Assembly: GCF_033807715.1 (NCBI RefSeq)
Contig: NC_084590.1
Span: 6,190,827 to 6,254,826, forward strand
DNA length: 64,000 nt
Origin: Cololabis saira
Taxonomy: Eukaryota; Chordata; Actinopteri; Beloniformes; Belonidae
Direction of reading: 5' to 3'
Made by a program: the position numbers and the translations under genes. Below the pieces are notes generated by a model. That model was not told the origin of the DNA and made no database searches. It saw only the letters and a list, made by a program, of their open reading frames with translations. Positions 33,683-44,189 of the stretch are shown piece by piece (position 1 is the stretch's first letter; each line of letters opens with the position of its first letter).

Positions 33683-34555
33683 CATACACCTGCACGTAAA
33701 GGTTTCACGCGCGAGTAAAACTCATATATATGAAAAAAAATCTGAGTCCCTTTAGGGGCTCCGTGGGGCTCCCTAAACGCAGCCCCTCGTTTGTTCTGTC
33801 CTAAAGTGTGAGGAGGTTCCCCGCATATCACCACGGCTGCAGCAGCAGCAGCAGCACCAGAGTCCTGACTGACTGAGCTTCACACAGAGGGACACGATCA
33901 GCGCTATTTTATTTTATTATTTTATTATTTTAAGTCTGATATATGTTGTGATATGTGATGACATTATTAAGCTGTTAAACACACACATTCTAGATTTATA
34001 TGTTTATATGGTGGAATTGTTTGTAATAAAGCAGCCCCTTATGTATGGATGAATCCTGAACTCCGTCCTGTTATTTTTATTTTTAAATCCGAGATAAGTC
34101 CACAACCCCACTTGATCTGACTGTCTACAGTCATGTCTGACTGTAGATTTCACCTTTAATATCATTCAGTATCACACAGGCTTGAATGACATTGAGAGAG
34201 AGAAACAGAGAGACGGGGAGTGAGGAGTTTGCGCGCAGTTCAATACGCGCTTCTGAAAGACGGTATTTGCTCCACTATTTTTGCGTGTGGCAAATAGCCC
34301 TGGCCTTTGTGAATTAGGCGCTTTTTGCAATGAGGCTTATTTGCATAGAAAGGGGGCAATTTTGCGCCGAATTACCTAATTTACATGCATGCAAATGGCA
34401 CAGGCGCACCATGACACTATTTGCTTGGCAGCGCAGTCTGTGGAGCAATTCCCCCTTTGCGGGTGCTTTGTGAATTAGACGCTCTCTTTTTGTCTCATTT
34501 GCACCGGTTTAGCGGCCGCAAAAGCCGCGCAATCCTTTTGTGGATTTGGCCCTAA

Positions 34556-35789
34556 GGGCCTGATTTACTAAAGGTTTGCGTGCGTAAAAACGTGCAAACT
34601 TGACATCACCCGCAAACCAAAGTGCCAGCTGATCTACTAACAGCGTGCAAAGAGGACTGCGCCTCTCAAATGAGCAAAATAGCACACACTATTCATTTAG
34701 TACTTTTGCCCTGATGAATAATTAATATGGGGCGTACCCGCCAGAAATCCCTAAATACTGGGAGGGGAAAATGCAAATATGTCCATTTACCACGCGCAAT
34801 GAGATTTACCAAGCCTGAAAGTTTTTGCGGGGATTGTGATTGCGTCTGTATTTAATACGTTCGAAAGGAAGGTGCTAATCTGCCCAGCATTACGCAGGGA
34901 TGCTTGTTGGTGCCTGATTTGAGGACTGTGGTGGGGATGGCTCAACTTGTGGTGAGGATTCTCCACATGCAAAAGGAGAAATATTTTATTTGAATGTTAA
35001 ATCAAGTATTATTCAGCAAAAGGTTGCCACAGGAGGCACATTCATCTTTTTTATTTGTGATAAGAAATAAATCACGTGTTTTCATGGAGAAAAAAGTGTT
35101 TCTTATTGTGCACCTATACTTGTTCTGCAGTTGTCATACCCCGGTGTCGTACAGTATTCAGCACCCCTGCCGTGAAAAGCACCCCCTCGTCTGACAAAAA
35201 TGATATTCTCATTCCGTGTTCTGTTCATGTTCTGTTGTCCATGTTCTGTTTAGCGTCCAGTTTTGTGTTAATGATTCATGTTTAAATGCGCTCATGGATT
35301 CCACAATAGTCATACTTTCCCACAATCACAGTCACAGATAACAAAAATCGGGTAAATGGTTATTGATGCCATTAATTAATAGCCTGCTTACTGTGTTGTC
35401 TTCCATAATATTTGTAAATATATATAATATAAACTCCTCCACATATAAAGTATGTGTTTGTGTGAGTGTGTATATATAAATATATTGAAGTGTCAGTGTG
35501 TTGTTTTTTTTTGGTCTACTTATCATTGAATATACGAGGGGGTGCTTTTCACGGCAGGGGTGCTGAATACGGCACAACAATTTGCCTCTTCCACTAATAT
35601 CTCTAACTCCAACTCGTCAAATTTCATTTTGCGCTCGCAAACCGTAAGACGCGCAGTTTGCACCTGTTATCAATTGCGCACGCAATATTAGTTGATCACC
35701 CGCAAAACACACAACAACAGCACGTGCAAACTTTTTCAGTGCACACGCAATTTAGTACTCTTTATTTAGGATCTTAGTAAATCGGGCCC
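34556..35789. mobile_element. TIR element E2, abutting E1
   Basis: Starts GGGCCTGATTTACTAA directly after the TAA that closes E1 and ends with the complement of GGGCCCGATTTACTAAGATC, followed by TAT (35790-35792). The arms repeat GTGCAAAC and GCGTGC motifs. It carries a nested element E3. There is no coding sequence. Confidence 0.7.
35153..35570. mobile_element. nested TIR element E3 in E2
   Basis: Nearly perfect inverted ends of about 38 bp: left 35153-35190 and right 35534-35570, core CAGCACCCCTGCCGTGAAAA. The interior is AT-rich with no frame. The superfamily is not clear. Confidence 0.75.
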
Positions 35790-35792
35790 TAT

Positions 35793-35880
35793 GTGTCAGA
35801 AAGACTGAGTGGCAGAAAGACTGAGTGTCAGAAAGACTGAGTGGCAGAAAGACTGAGTGTCAGAAAGACTGAGTGGCAGC
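35793..35880. repeat. 16-bp minisatellite, right part
   Basis: Between five and six units alternating GTGTCAGAAAGACTGA and GTGGCAGAAAGACTGA, so the higher-order period is 32 bp. Same repeat as 32786-32832. Confidence 0.9.
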
Positions 35881-35917
35881 GTAGACTTTCAGTTTGGGCA
35901 ACTCAAAAACATCTAAA

Positions 35918-36005
35918 ATGGGAAAGAGCTGTTGTGCGATCGACTGTACTCATAGATTTAGCAAGAAATCTGAGTTATCGTTTTACAGACTGCAGAAAAA
36001 TAAGC
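35918..36005 (+). pseudogene. THAP zinc-finger N-terminal fragment
   Basis: ATG at 35918 opens MGKSCCAIDCTHRFSKKSE, then LSFYRLQKNK. The Cys-x4-Cys spacing and the following FYRL are the start of a THAP domain, a C2CH DNA-binding fold found in host proteins and P-element-type transposases. It is cut after about 29 residues by TTAA and an AGGGGGCCTATTATG end like the TTAA element family. The later Cys/His and the AVPTIF-type end are absent, so it is a fragment. Confidence 0.6.
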
Positions 36006-36009
36006 TTAA

Positions 36010-36285
36010 AGGGGGCCTATTATGTACGGTGGCAGACAAGGGCCAAACGCACTGCAACGACCTAATGCGTCTCAGTTAAGGAAAACGGCTTAAAGTACAG
36101 AAACGATTCAAATTCACAAACTCAAAACGAGGTACAAAAAGAGGAACGTGGTGCAAATGAAAAAACGTGCTGCAAAAAACAAAGACAAATGCAGCATCAT
36201 CAAACGCGCTGCAAATAGAGAAACGATGCAAAGCACAAAACGATATAAAACAAGAAACCATCTTCAAACATTTCAATTTTTTTTT
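36010..36285. other. A-rich unassigned sequence
   Basis: It begins with a TTAA element end (AGGGGGCCTATTATG); the partner end was not found. The rest is A-rich with loose GCAAA and AACG repeats. Confidence 0.4.
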
Positions 36286-37058
36286 TCAATTTTTATTTAT
36301 ATAGCGTCTAATACAACAGAGTTGTCTCTAGACGCTTTACAGAGACCCATACCCAGAACATGACCCCCGAGCAGTTATTACATAAACAATGGCAGGTAAA
36401 AACTCCCCTAGTGGGAGAAAAACCTTAAGCCAAACAGTGGCAAGGAAAAACTCCCCTTTAGGAGGGAAGAAACCTTGAGCAGGACCAGGCTCATCAGGGG
36501 GGACCCTCCTGCCGAGGGCCAGACTGGTGGGTCAGGGACGGCAACAGCACAGCAGGCAGGTGGAAGCAGCAACGGGATGACCGGGGGTGGGGACCGCAGG
36601 CCAGCACACAGCTCCCGAAGCTCCGGCCCAACCAGCAAGTCCCAGGTTGGGGTGCAGGGTCAGGAAAAGACTTGTGCTCCGTAATGCAAGCTACAAGCCA
36701 CCCACGGCCACCTGCAGGACAAAAGAGAGAAAAGGGAGGAGAAGAGGGGGCCAGCAACGGGATGACCAGGGGTGGGGACCGCAGGCCAGCACGCAGCTCC
36801 CGAAGCTCCGGCCCAATCAGCAAGTCCCAGGTTGGGGTGCAGGGTCGGGGAAAGACTTGTGCTCCGTAATGCAAGCTACAAGCCACCCACGACCACCTGC
36901 AGGTTCCGGTGTCCGGCAAAGGATGCTGCAACATGGACAAAAGAGAGAAAAGGGAGGAGAAGGGGGGGCCAGCACAAGAAACCACAGGAGCGACTCTGAC
37001 ACACTAAAGTTTACACTACCTAGAGATTTACCAACACCAGCTAGAGGTTTACTAAACA
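36286..37058 (-). repeat. L2-type LINE 3' UTR with tandem duplication
   Basis: Downstream part of the LINE at 37059-38240. From the right it reads into the AGGAGGGAAGAAACC and GTGGGAGAAAAACCTTAAG blocks and ends near ATTTATATAGCGTC. A 185-bp segment starting CAGCAACGGGATGACC (36567) is repeated at 36752, and the second unit has an extra GGTGTCCGGCAAAGGATGC insert. The duplicated segment makes overlapping spurious frames on both strands. Confidence 0.8.
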
Positions 37059-38195
37059 CTAACTATAGGCTTTACTAAACAGAAATGTTTTAAGTTTAGT
37101 TTTAAAGGTGGAGGTGGTGTCAGCCCCCTTAACCCAGATTGGAAGTTGGTTCCATAGTAGTGGCGCCTGATAGCAGAACGCCCGCCCTCCAAATCTACAT
37201 TTAGATACTCTAGGAACTACAAGTAAACCTGCACTCTGAGAACGGAGAGCTCTGACAGGAACATAAGGCACTATCAGGTCTTGCAAATAATGCGGAGCTA
37301 AGCCGTTTTGGGCTTTATACGCAAGTAATACAATTTTAAATTGGATTCTGAATTTTACGGGTAACCAATGGAGCGACGCTAACACTGGAGAGACGTGGTC
37401 TCTCCTGCTAATTCCTGTCAGTACTCGTGCTGCTGCATTTTGGATCAGCTGGAGCCTATTCAGCAAATTACTTGGACATCCTGCTAACAACACATTACAG
37501 TAATCTAGTCTAGAAGATACAAACGCATGAACTAGTTTTTCTGCATCACTCTGTGAGAGGATTTTCCTAATCTTTGCAATATTACGGAGATGGAAAAAGG
37601 CTATTTTACAAACCTGATTGACATATGGTTTAAACGACAAATCCTGATCGAAAATAACACCAAGATTTCTCACAGTTGCACTGGAAGCCATCGCAACACC
37701 ATCTAATCCCTTCCTAAGATGCTCTGGACCAAGAATGATAACCTCTGTTTTATCTGAATTTAGAAGCAGGAAATTTCTGGACATCCAGTCCTTGATGTCC
37801 CTAAGACATGCCTGAAGTTTAACTAACGGTTCTGTTTCATCCGGCTTCATAGACAAATAGAGCTGCGTATCATCAGCATAACAATGAAAGTGTATGCCGT
37901 GATTCTGGATTATACTTCCCAACGGCTGCATGTATAAACTGAACAAGATTGGCCCTAGCACTGAACCCTGCGGAACACCATAACAGACCCTTGACTGTTC
38001 TGAAGAAACCTCATGTACATGAACAAACTGGAACCTGTCAGATAGATATGATTTAAACCAACATAGAGCTGTCCCTTTAATCCCAACAACATGCTCTAAC
38101 CTGTGCAGTAAAATGCCATGATCTATAGTGTCAAAAGCAGCACTGAGGTCCAGTAGAACCAGTATGGACACTAATCCCTTATCTGAGGGGTTAAA
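37059..38195 (-). CDS. L2-type LINE reverse transcriptase, 5'-truncated, open frame
   Basis: A 393-codon reverse-strand frame (stop at 37059-37061). RT blocks in order: DLSAAFDT (residues 31-38), GVPQGSVLGP (88-97), YADD (121-124, the catalytic pair), then NSDKTEVI, LASLHWLPVKFRI and the C-terminal LWNQLPIWV. The first 15 or so residues come from flanking DNA, so I place the LINE edge near 38195. No endonuclease is present. The open frame with all catalytic residues suggests a fairly young insertion, but loss of the 5' half makes it non-autonomous. The match to fish L2 elements is by motif memory. Confidence 0.85.
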   Translation of the reverse strand, partial: FNPSDKGLVSILVLLDLSAAFDTIDHGILLHRLEHVVGIKGTALCWFKSYLSDRFQFVHVHEVSSEQSRVCYGVPQGSVLGPILFSLYMQPLGSIIQNHGIHFHCYADDTQLYLSMKPDETEPLVKLQACLRDIKDWMSRNFLLLNSDKTEVIILGPEHLRKGLDGVAMASSATVRNLGVIFDQDLSFKPYVNQVCKIAFFHLRNIAKIRKILSQSDAEKLVHAFVSSRLDYCNVLLAGCPSNLLNRLQLIQNAAARVLTGISRRDHVSPVLASLHWLPVKFRIQFKIVLLAYKAQNGLAPHYLQDLIVPYVPVRALRSQSAGLLVVPRVSKCRFGGRAFCYQAPLLWNQLPIWVKGADTTSTFKTKLKTFLFSKAYS

Positions 38196-38240
38196 CATGG
38201 TAACCAAAATGGTTAAAATTAATTTTAACACATTTAACAA

Positions 38241-39420
38241 TTATATATTTAAAATATATTTACACAAATGCGTGTATCATGCCCTTAAACTACTATGTGC
38301 ACTCTTATTTTAGTATTAACAAGCTCCATTTCGGTGAAAAAAAACAATATTAGCTAAGAACTACATTTCCCTAGAGTCATGCTATACAGCTTTATGCTAA
38401 TCAGTGCCATATTTGTAGTCACATTGGTTTGGTTAACCCTAACGTATAAAAACGTTTTAAAAAATATATATCAATTGAATATATCTATTATGTAGTGCAT
38501 CTGAAATAGTAACTACATTTTATAGAGATGATGTATGTTAAGGAATTGTAAATTTGTTTATTTATTTAGGATTGTTTATTTAACGTCATGTAACTGACTG
38601 ATGTATTCACAGGGATTCAATATAAGTTGTAAATGTACCTGTGTACGGTTTATTTTAATATTTACCGTTCAAAAGCACAATATATTTAACGGTTTACATC
38701 CACGTCCATAGGAACAGTAATCAATGACCACACATCCGCGATCGGGGCACTCGTCACGTGATCAGGATCTCCGCTCATCACTCTATGACGTAGAGGGGAC
38801 ACCCAGGGAATTCCCCGTGGTGACGAAATGGGAGAATGGTTAAAACAATGAATTTAAATATCGCCTGTCTCCACTTCCTGGTTCGAAAGCAATTAAAAAT
38901 GATATTTTGTGGCTGGATGACGCTCCGGTTAAGGTCTGGTTAGGTTAATCACTTACAGTACCACTTACAGTATGATTGGTTAGAAGTAGGAAATGCTTGT
39001 GGTTTTCGCTAAAAATAATAATTTCACATCACTTACGCCACCTCCGTCGTCATGGCGACAGCAAACAACAAAGTTAAATACTCGAATTTAAATTAAATAC
39101 TAGAAAACACAGTTAAAGACTTGCCGTCAAAATACTGTTAAAAATCATCAAAACACCATTAAAACACTGTTAAAACAGCGTTAAAAACATGCTTTTACAA
39201 ACTGACAGTAACAAACAGTAACGTGCGCGTCAAAAAACTCATAACTTAGCCACTATAAGAATAATATATACATAATAACAATGTAATAATCCGTGTATAT
39301 ATCACGACAAAGGATCCCATTGACTTCGCATAGGTACAATATCCGTGGTGCTCACACGGAATTATACCATTTCCGTGTTGGTGCCACGGAAAATAGTGGT
39401 GAGAGGTCGTGGGCATTTCA
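38241..39420. other. no gene recognised
   Basis: AT-rich single-copy-looking DNA. It contains GTCACGTGATC near 38754 (an E-box type palindrome), AACACTGTTAAAACAG-type short repeats near 39150, and four dispersed CCGTG/CACGG motifs at 39290-39410. Confidence 0.4.
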
Positions 39421-39423
39421 CGG

Positions 39424-39788
39424 ATTTTTGTTAGATCAGGTTGTATGAATATCAGAAAACTTGATTCGTGGCCAAATATTAATGTCCACGGACCACTGGT
39501 TCTTCAGGTAACTGTACGGGTCACTGTCAAGTCCAACTGCCTTCAATTTAAGCCGATAATCGGCTGTTATCCCGTCTTCTCCACTAGTTGCAGCTGTTTT
39601 TGCCACAGTGCGAGTAAAGTGGTGTGGTCCAGTGGGGAAGTGACGTCAATGCCTCTATAGGTTATGTTTACAGCAGACTGGAAAGTTGCTTTCCAGTGCC
39701 GATCCTTATTCAACAGCCTGCAGATGCCTGCTGGGGGGGCGACGGTGTTTGAGCAGGCACGGCCACCATTCACTCCTGAAACAGACAA
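39424..39788 (-). pseudogene. possible coding remnant, frameshifted
   Basis: The reverse strand has an open stretch (YRGIDVTSPLDHTTLLALW, about 39600-39660). After a one-base frame change it continues as DGITADYRLKLKAVGLD, PYSYLKNQW and VDINIWPRIKFSDIHTT (39424-39580). The second part has protein-like composition and recalls the N-terminal part of multi-copy uncharacterised fish proteins, but I cannot name it. It could be chance. Confidence 0.3.
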
Positions 39789-39789
39789 A

Positions 39790-41052
39790 TTACCTAGAGA
39801 GTGTAGTTAGAAGTCAACACGCAAATACAAAACATCGCTTTCATGTCATAGAACTAGCTCCGGAGTTGCGTCACTTCTTAAAATCTCTGTGAGTTTGTAT
39901 ACATGTCTGCTCATGACTAATCACACGCTTATATTTATGTGTGTGTGTAATAAATTAACACAATTTGAAAATGAATTCCTGTTCATTTATGTGAATTCCC
40001 ATGGAAGGTTTCAAAAATGGCATATTTCCAGAATTGCCCAGCTTAACTTCTCATAATAAAGGAAAGTTTCTGGAAATGTACACCCAAGTTAAAACATGGC
40101 AGGTTGAACTAAGAAAGTTCTGGGAATCACGCGTACTGATGTAGAGGACACATAGCTGAAATAAAGTATTAGTAAGAGCTGTGAGTGTCATCAGCCAGCC
40201 TGTCCGTTACCTCTTCATTACCTCTTCATTAATATTGATCAAATATTGATCAGCTGGAGCTGAAAACTGTAAAACAGCAAGTCCTGAGTATGCAGCCGGT
40301 GTAATCCCATCAGCTGTGTCCTGTGTTTGTTTGTGTTGTATCCAGTTCCCGCCACCATATGCTTCCCGTAGCATCAGTGTCGGTCTCCGCGGCGGCCCTC
40401 AGCAGCCTGCTGTTCTCAGGACTCGGCTATTCTTGTCCAAACAAAGACCGCACTGACAAACAGCCACATATGAGAGTTGATGATGAAACTTTCACAGCAG
40501 AAACTTTCATATTGTTTTCGTGCTCCACTTTCAGTGCAGCCATTCATCTGTGCTGCGGTAGTCCTGAGCTCAGCGTGCCGCCATCAGCAACCAGGCAAAA
40601 GAGTGTCCTTGGTATCACTGCACCACACTGCATTGCAGTACTGTGTTTTAACAGGGCACAACTAAAACAAATATAATTCTAATGTGCAATGAAACCGTAT
40701 TAAATTTTGCAGGAAAAATAAATGCCTATAGTCATATACAAATATTAGCTCCTCCTCCTTTAATCTGCATTAAAACATAATAAAAATACTTGGACCATAG
40801 TTGGTCATAGTATGAGCCAATAACAACATAGGATGAAAAACTATATAACTTTTTTTATGCCATGACAATATATATTTAATACAAATTAAGCAATAAAGAT
40901 AAAGAATAAACATTTTGTGTGAAATACTACATAGCACCTTACTACTTTCACAGGATTTAAGACGGTAAGTTGCAGCTGGGTGCTGCTGCTCAAGAACCAT
41001 TTATGAAGCATGTGTAAACCTTCATAAAGAAGACCTTTTGGTACTTCCACCA
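39790..41052. other. no gene recognised
   Basis: A 117-codon + frame (40323-40676) has no recognisable domain. ATTCCCATGGAAGGTTTC near 39998 echoes a motif near 9800. The rest is AT-rich. Confidence 0.4.
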
Positions 41053-41860
41053 TCCATCGTCAATCCATCCATCAATCCATCAATCCATCAATCCATCTTT
41101 TTACCGCTTATCTGAGGTCGGTCAACGGGGCTGTAGCCTACGCAGGGAAGCCCCGAGTTCCCTCTCCATGGCCACTTCATCCGGCTCATCTGCCAAGAAA
41201 CATAGTCCCTCCAGTGTGTCCTAGGTCTTTCCCCAAGGTCTCCTACCAGTGGGACGAGCTTGGAAAACATCACAAGGGAGGCGTCCAGGAAGCATCCTAA
41301 CCAGATGCCTGAGCCACCTCATCTGGTCCCTCCAGATGTGGAGGAGCAGCAGCTCTACTCTGACCTGGATGACTGAGGCTCTCACCCTGTCTCTAATGGA
41401 GTCGCTGCAGAAGAAACTCATTTGCACCGTTTGAATCCAAAATCTTGTTCTTTCAGCTCAGCTCTTTCTTGATGCGAACCGGTGCAGAGTCTCCATCATG
41501 GTGGACACTGCACCAATCAGTCAATCTCCTGCTGCATTCTTCCCTCACTTGTTAACTAACCCCAAGGTACTTGAACCCCCTCCCCGTTTCAGGATCTTAT
41601 TTAAAAAAAGTTAATGAAGTATTTTTGAATTGAATTGAATTGAATTGAATCGAATCGAATCGAATCGAATCGAATCAATTCAAATCCTCAACCCAAAGAA
41701 AGCACCTGACCCTTTTCCAGCTGGAGTCTTCCTTCACAATTTGGCTGTATTGTCTCCGGTGAGGGTTGCAGGTCATGGTTTGATGAAGCCAAAAGAACCA
41801 CACCATCTGCAAAAAGCAATTAACTAGTTGACTTAGCTGGTCTGGAACATTAAGGTTCAT
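41053..41860 (-). pseudogene. RTE-type LINE 3' half, decayed
   Basis: Reverse strand: near 41800, FADGVVLLASSNHDLQ, an RT active-site block whose usual second Asp is Gly here. After a pentamer microsatellite come remnants of the C-terminal domain (LLLLHIWRDQMRWLRHLVRM, then GRRPWGKT) and a final (ATGG)n-type tail (41055-41100 as ATCC on +). Frameshifts throughout. It matches the 3' part of the LINE at 52583-54157. Confidence 0.75.
41630..41683. repeat. (GAATT)n/(GAATC)n microsatellite
   Basis: GAATT units change to GAATC units partway along. It sits between two parts of the decayed LINE. Confidence 0.9.
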
Positions 41861-42104
41861 CTGATTTTTGGACTTTGGAGTGTTTCAGATTTTGTTTCGG
41901 TGGCAACATCAGAAATGAGTATAAGAGGTTTAGTATAAGAAAGAAATGAGGCTTCAAACACGCTTTAGAAAACCTATGGGTGGCATCATGGATGTTTTGT
42001 CCAGTTCTTCTGATGCAGTCTGCTGTTAACCCAATGCCAAAAGGGAAATATGTATGAAATATGTATGTAATGGACTTAGAAGACCATCCATCCATGAATT
42101 AATT

Positions 42105-42400
42105 CTGCTTCTCCCTGTCATGGAGTGTATCACAACAAAAGCCAAGGATACACCCTGGACCGGTCACCAGTCCATCACAGGGCCACACATATAACCACAA
42201 TCTCTCTTGTAATCACTTTTGTGGTCAATTTAGAATAATCAAAAAGCCTAACATACTGTACATCTTATTGGATAGCTTAAAGGAAAAGCAGAGGACCCCA
42301 TGAAAACCTGGGCAAGTAGAGGACTGAGCTGAGGTTCCAACCAGGGACCTTCTAGCTGCAAGGCAAAAGTGCTAAACACCAAGTCACCATGCTGCCCCCA
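42105..42400 (-). repeat. tRNA-derived SINE-like copy, reverse
   Basis: Read on the reverse strand it starts GTGACTTGGTGTTTAGCAC (A-box-like) and has AGAAGGTCCCTGGTTGGAAC (decayed B-box region), then the GGACTGGTGACCGGTCCAGG segment near its end. It pairs with the better copy at 47748-48115. Confidence 0.6.
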
Positions 42401-42404
42401 AAGC

Positions 42405-43460
42405 AGAGATGTCCAGCACCATGTTTGGAGAAAATGAAACAGACATACCCACTGCCAGAGGTGGACAGAGTACTCGACCCCAGTACTTGAGTAAGAGTAC
42501 AAATACTACTGCTCAAAATTTACTCCGTTACAAGTAAAAGTAGCTCAGTCAAAATATTACTCGGGTAAGAGTAGAAAAGTACTTGCTTTTAAAGGGTACT
42601 TAAGTATCCTAAAGTAAATGCTTTTAAATTTACTTTAAGTAAAAGTAAGAGTAAGAGTAAATTTCTTATTTTCCACATCAGTAAATTACTATATTTTTTC
42701 TAAATTAATTTAAGGATCTTTTAACTCTTGTTTCTGAGAATTAACTCTTTGAAACCAGCTGCACTGATGTGCTGCTTTTAGAACCACAATGTTATATAAA
42801 ACCTGCAGAAACACCAAAAACAAATCAAATGAATGGGATCATAAGAGGACAGCAGATGATGCAGAGTTTATTAACAATCATGAACTGAAACCAAATGAAC
42901 CTGCACCATCCAACTAAGTCTGGATCCCCCTCAAAGACCACTGCTTTACAAAAAACTACATCTCTGCTTTCAATAACTCAATGTTGAAGTCACTTAACTT
43001 TACAGGAAGTACATGTACCAGTACAATATAGCAATATAGAGCATAACAAACTGTCTCCCCCTGTCTGTCTTGTCTGTCTCCCAATGTCTGTCTGAGAGCG
43101 TGCACTATGATAGGTCTCCTCCTTTGACAAAAACAGCTTGTGTCCAATAAGATTTTAGGGAAGAAAAAAAAAGAGCAGACTTGAAAGTAACGAGTACTTT
43201 TCAGCCTTCATAGAAATTTACTCAAGTAAAAGTAAAAATATTTGTCTTGGAAATGTATTCAAGTAAGAGTAATAAGTACCAAAGAAATCTAATACTCAAG
43301 TAAAGTACAAATCCTCTGGATATGTACTTAAGTACAGTACTCAAGTAAATTTACTCCGTTACTGTCCACCACTGCCCACTGCCAAGCATGGTGGTGGAGG
43401 GCTAGTGGTATGAGGTTGTTCACAGCAATATGGGCAATCTGGACGGACCTTCATATTCCA
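42405..43460 (+). pseudogene. Tc1-like transposase remnant split by hAT
   Basis: Joining the two sides, the + strand reads TMFGENETDIPTAKHGGGG, a degenerate form of the Tc1 transposase HGGGS block region. The hAT element at 42456-43374 divides it. Little else of the transposase is left. Confidence 0.6.
42456..43374. mobile_element. hAT-type MITE with 8-bp TSD
   Basis: 919 bp between identical octamers CCCACTGC (42448-42455, 43375-43382). Left end CAGAGGTGGACAGAGTACTC; the right-end complement begins CAGTGGTGGACAGTAACGG. Both subterminal regions are dense in AAGTA and TACTT motifs. No transposase. The interior (42760-43150) is non-repetitive. Confidence 0.9.
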
Positions 43461-44189
43461 CTTTTTTTCAAAGCATAAAACTAAAGTTCTCTTTCATTCA
43501 ATGCAGTTCTTAACAAACCATTAGCATATCTTCTTTATTTATAAAAAAAACAATCGTAAAGAAAAACAAACTGCAGTTATCCGAAGGACATGAACTTCAA
43601 ATGGCTCTATGGGTCATTGTCCACTCTCTCTCCACCTCCTTTCCCATGGAAACGAGTACGCACACAAAACATAAGCCACAATAATCAGATGACTACGAAA
43701 CATTCTGAATGAAATGCAGAGGAATAGTCCTTTAGTTTACAAAGATACCTGATATGTCAGAGATCTAAATACACCAAAACATATGCTTACGTTCATCTAA
43801 AAAATTACACCATTTACTTACTATAACTGTGATATTATACCAGTAGCTCCAGAGGTTTTGGGATAGTGATTTTGCTTTTATACCTAGTGGATTTGAAATA
43901 ATACGAACAAAATGTGATCAAAGTGAATATTTTATAAGAGGTTTCAATGAAATATGGAAATAACTAATTAGTTGAGTTATTTTAAGAAAAGTAACCAATT
44001 TTGGAGCTCTGTCCCAACAGTTTTGCAGCATTTGTCTGTGTGTGGGCAGAGTATCTTGCTGTAAATGTCAGAATTTAACTGAATTCTTCTGTCAGCCCTC
44101 CATAATAATAATTTGTGCTCAAATGAAAAACAAAAGACAAGGACAGCAACAAATGATTTATCCATGTAAAAATGCACAAGTTTGCACCA
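43461..44189. other. no gene recognised
   Basis: AT-rich, with no frame or repeat that I can support. Confidence 0.5.

Noticed and set aside
36408..37078. overlapping frames of up to 163 codons on both strands
   Set aside because: They lie in the tandemly duplicated 3' UTR of the L2-type LINE.
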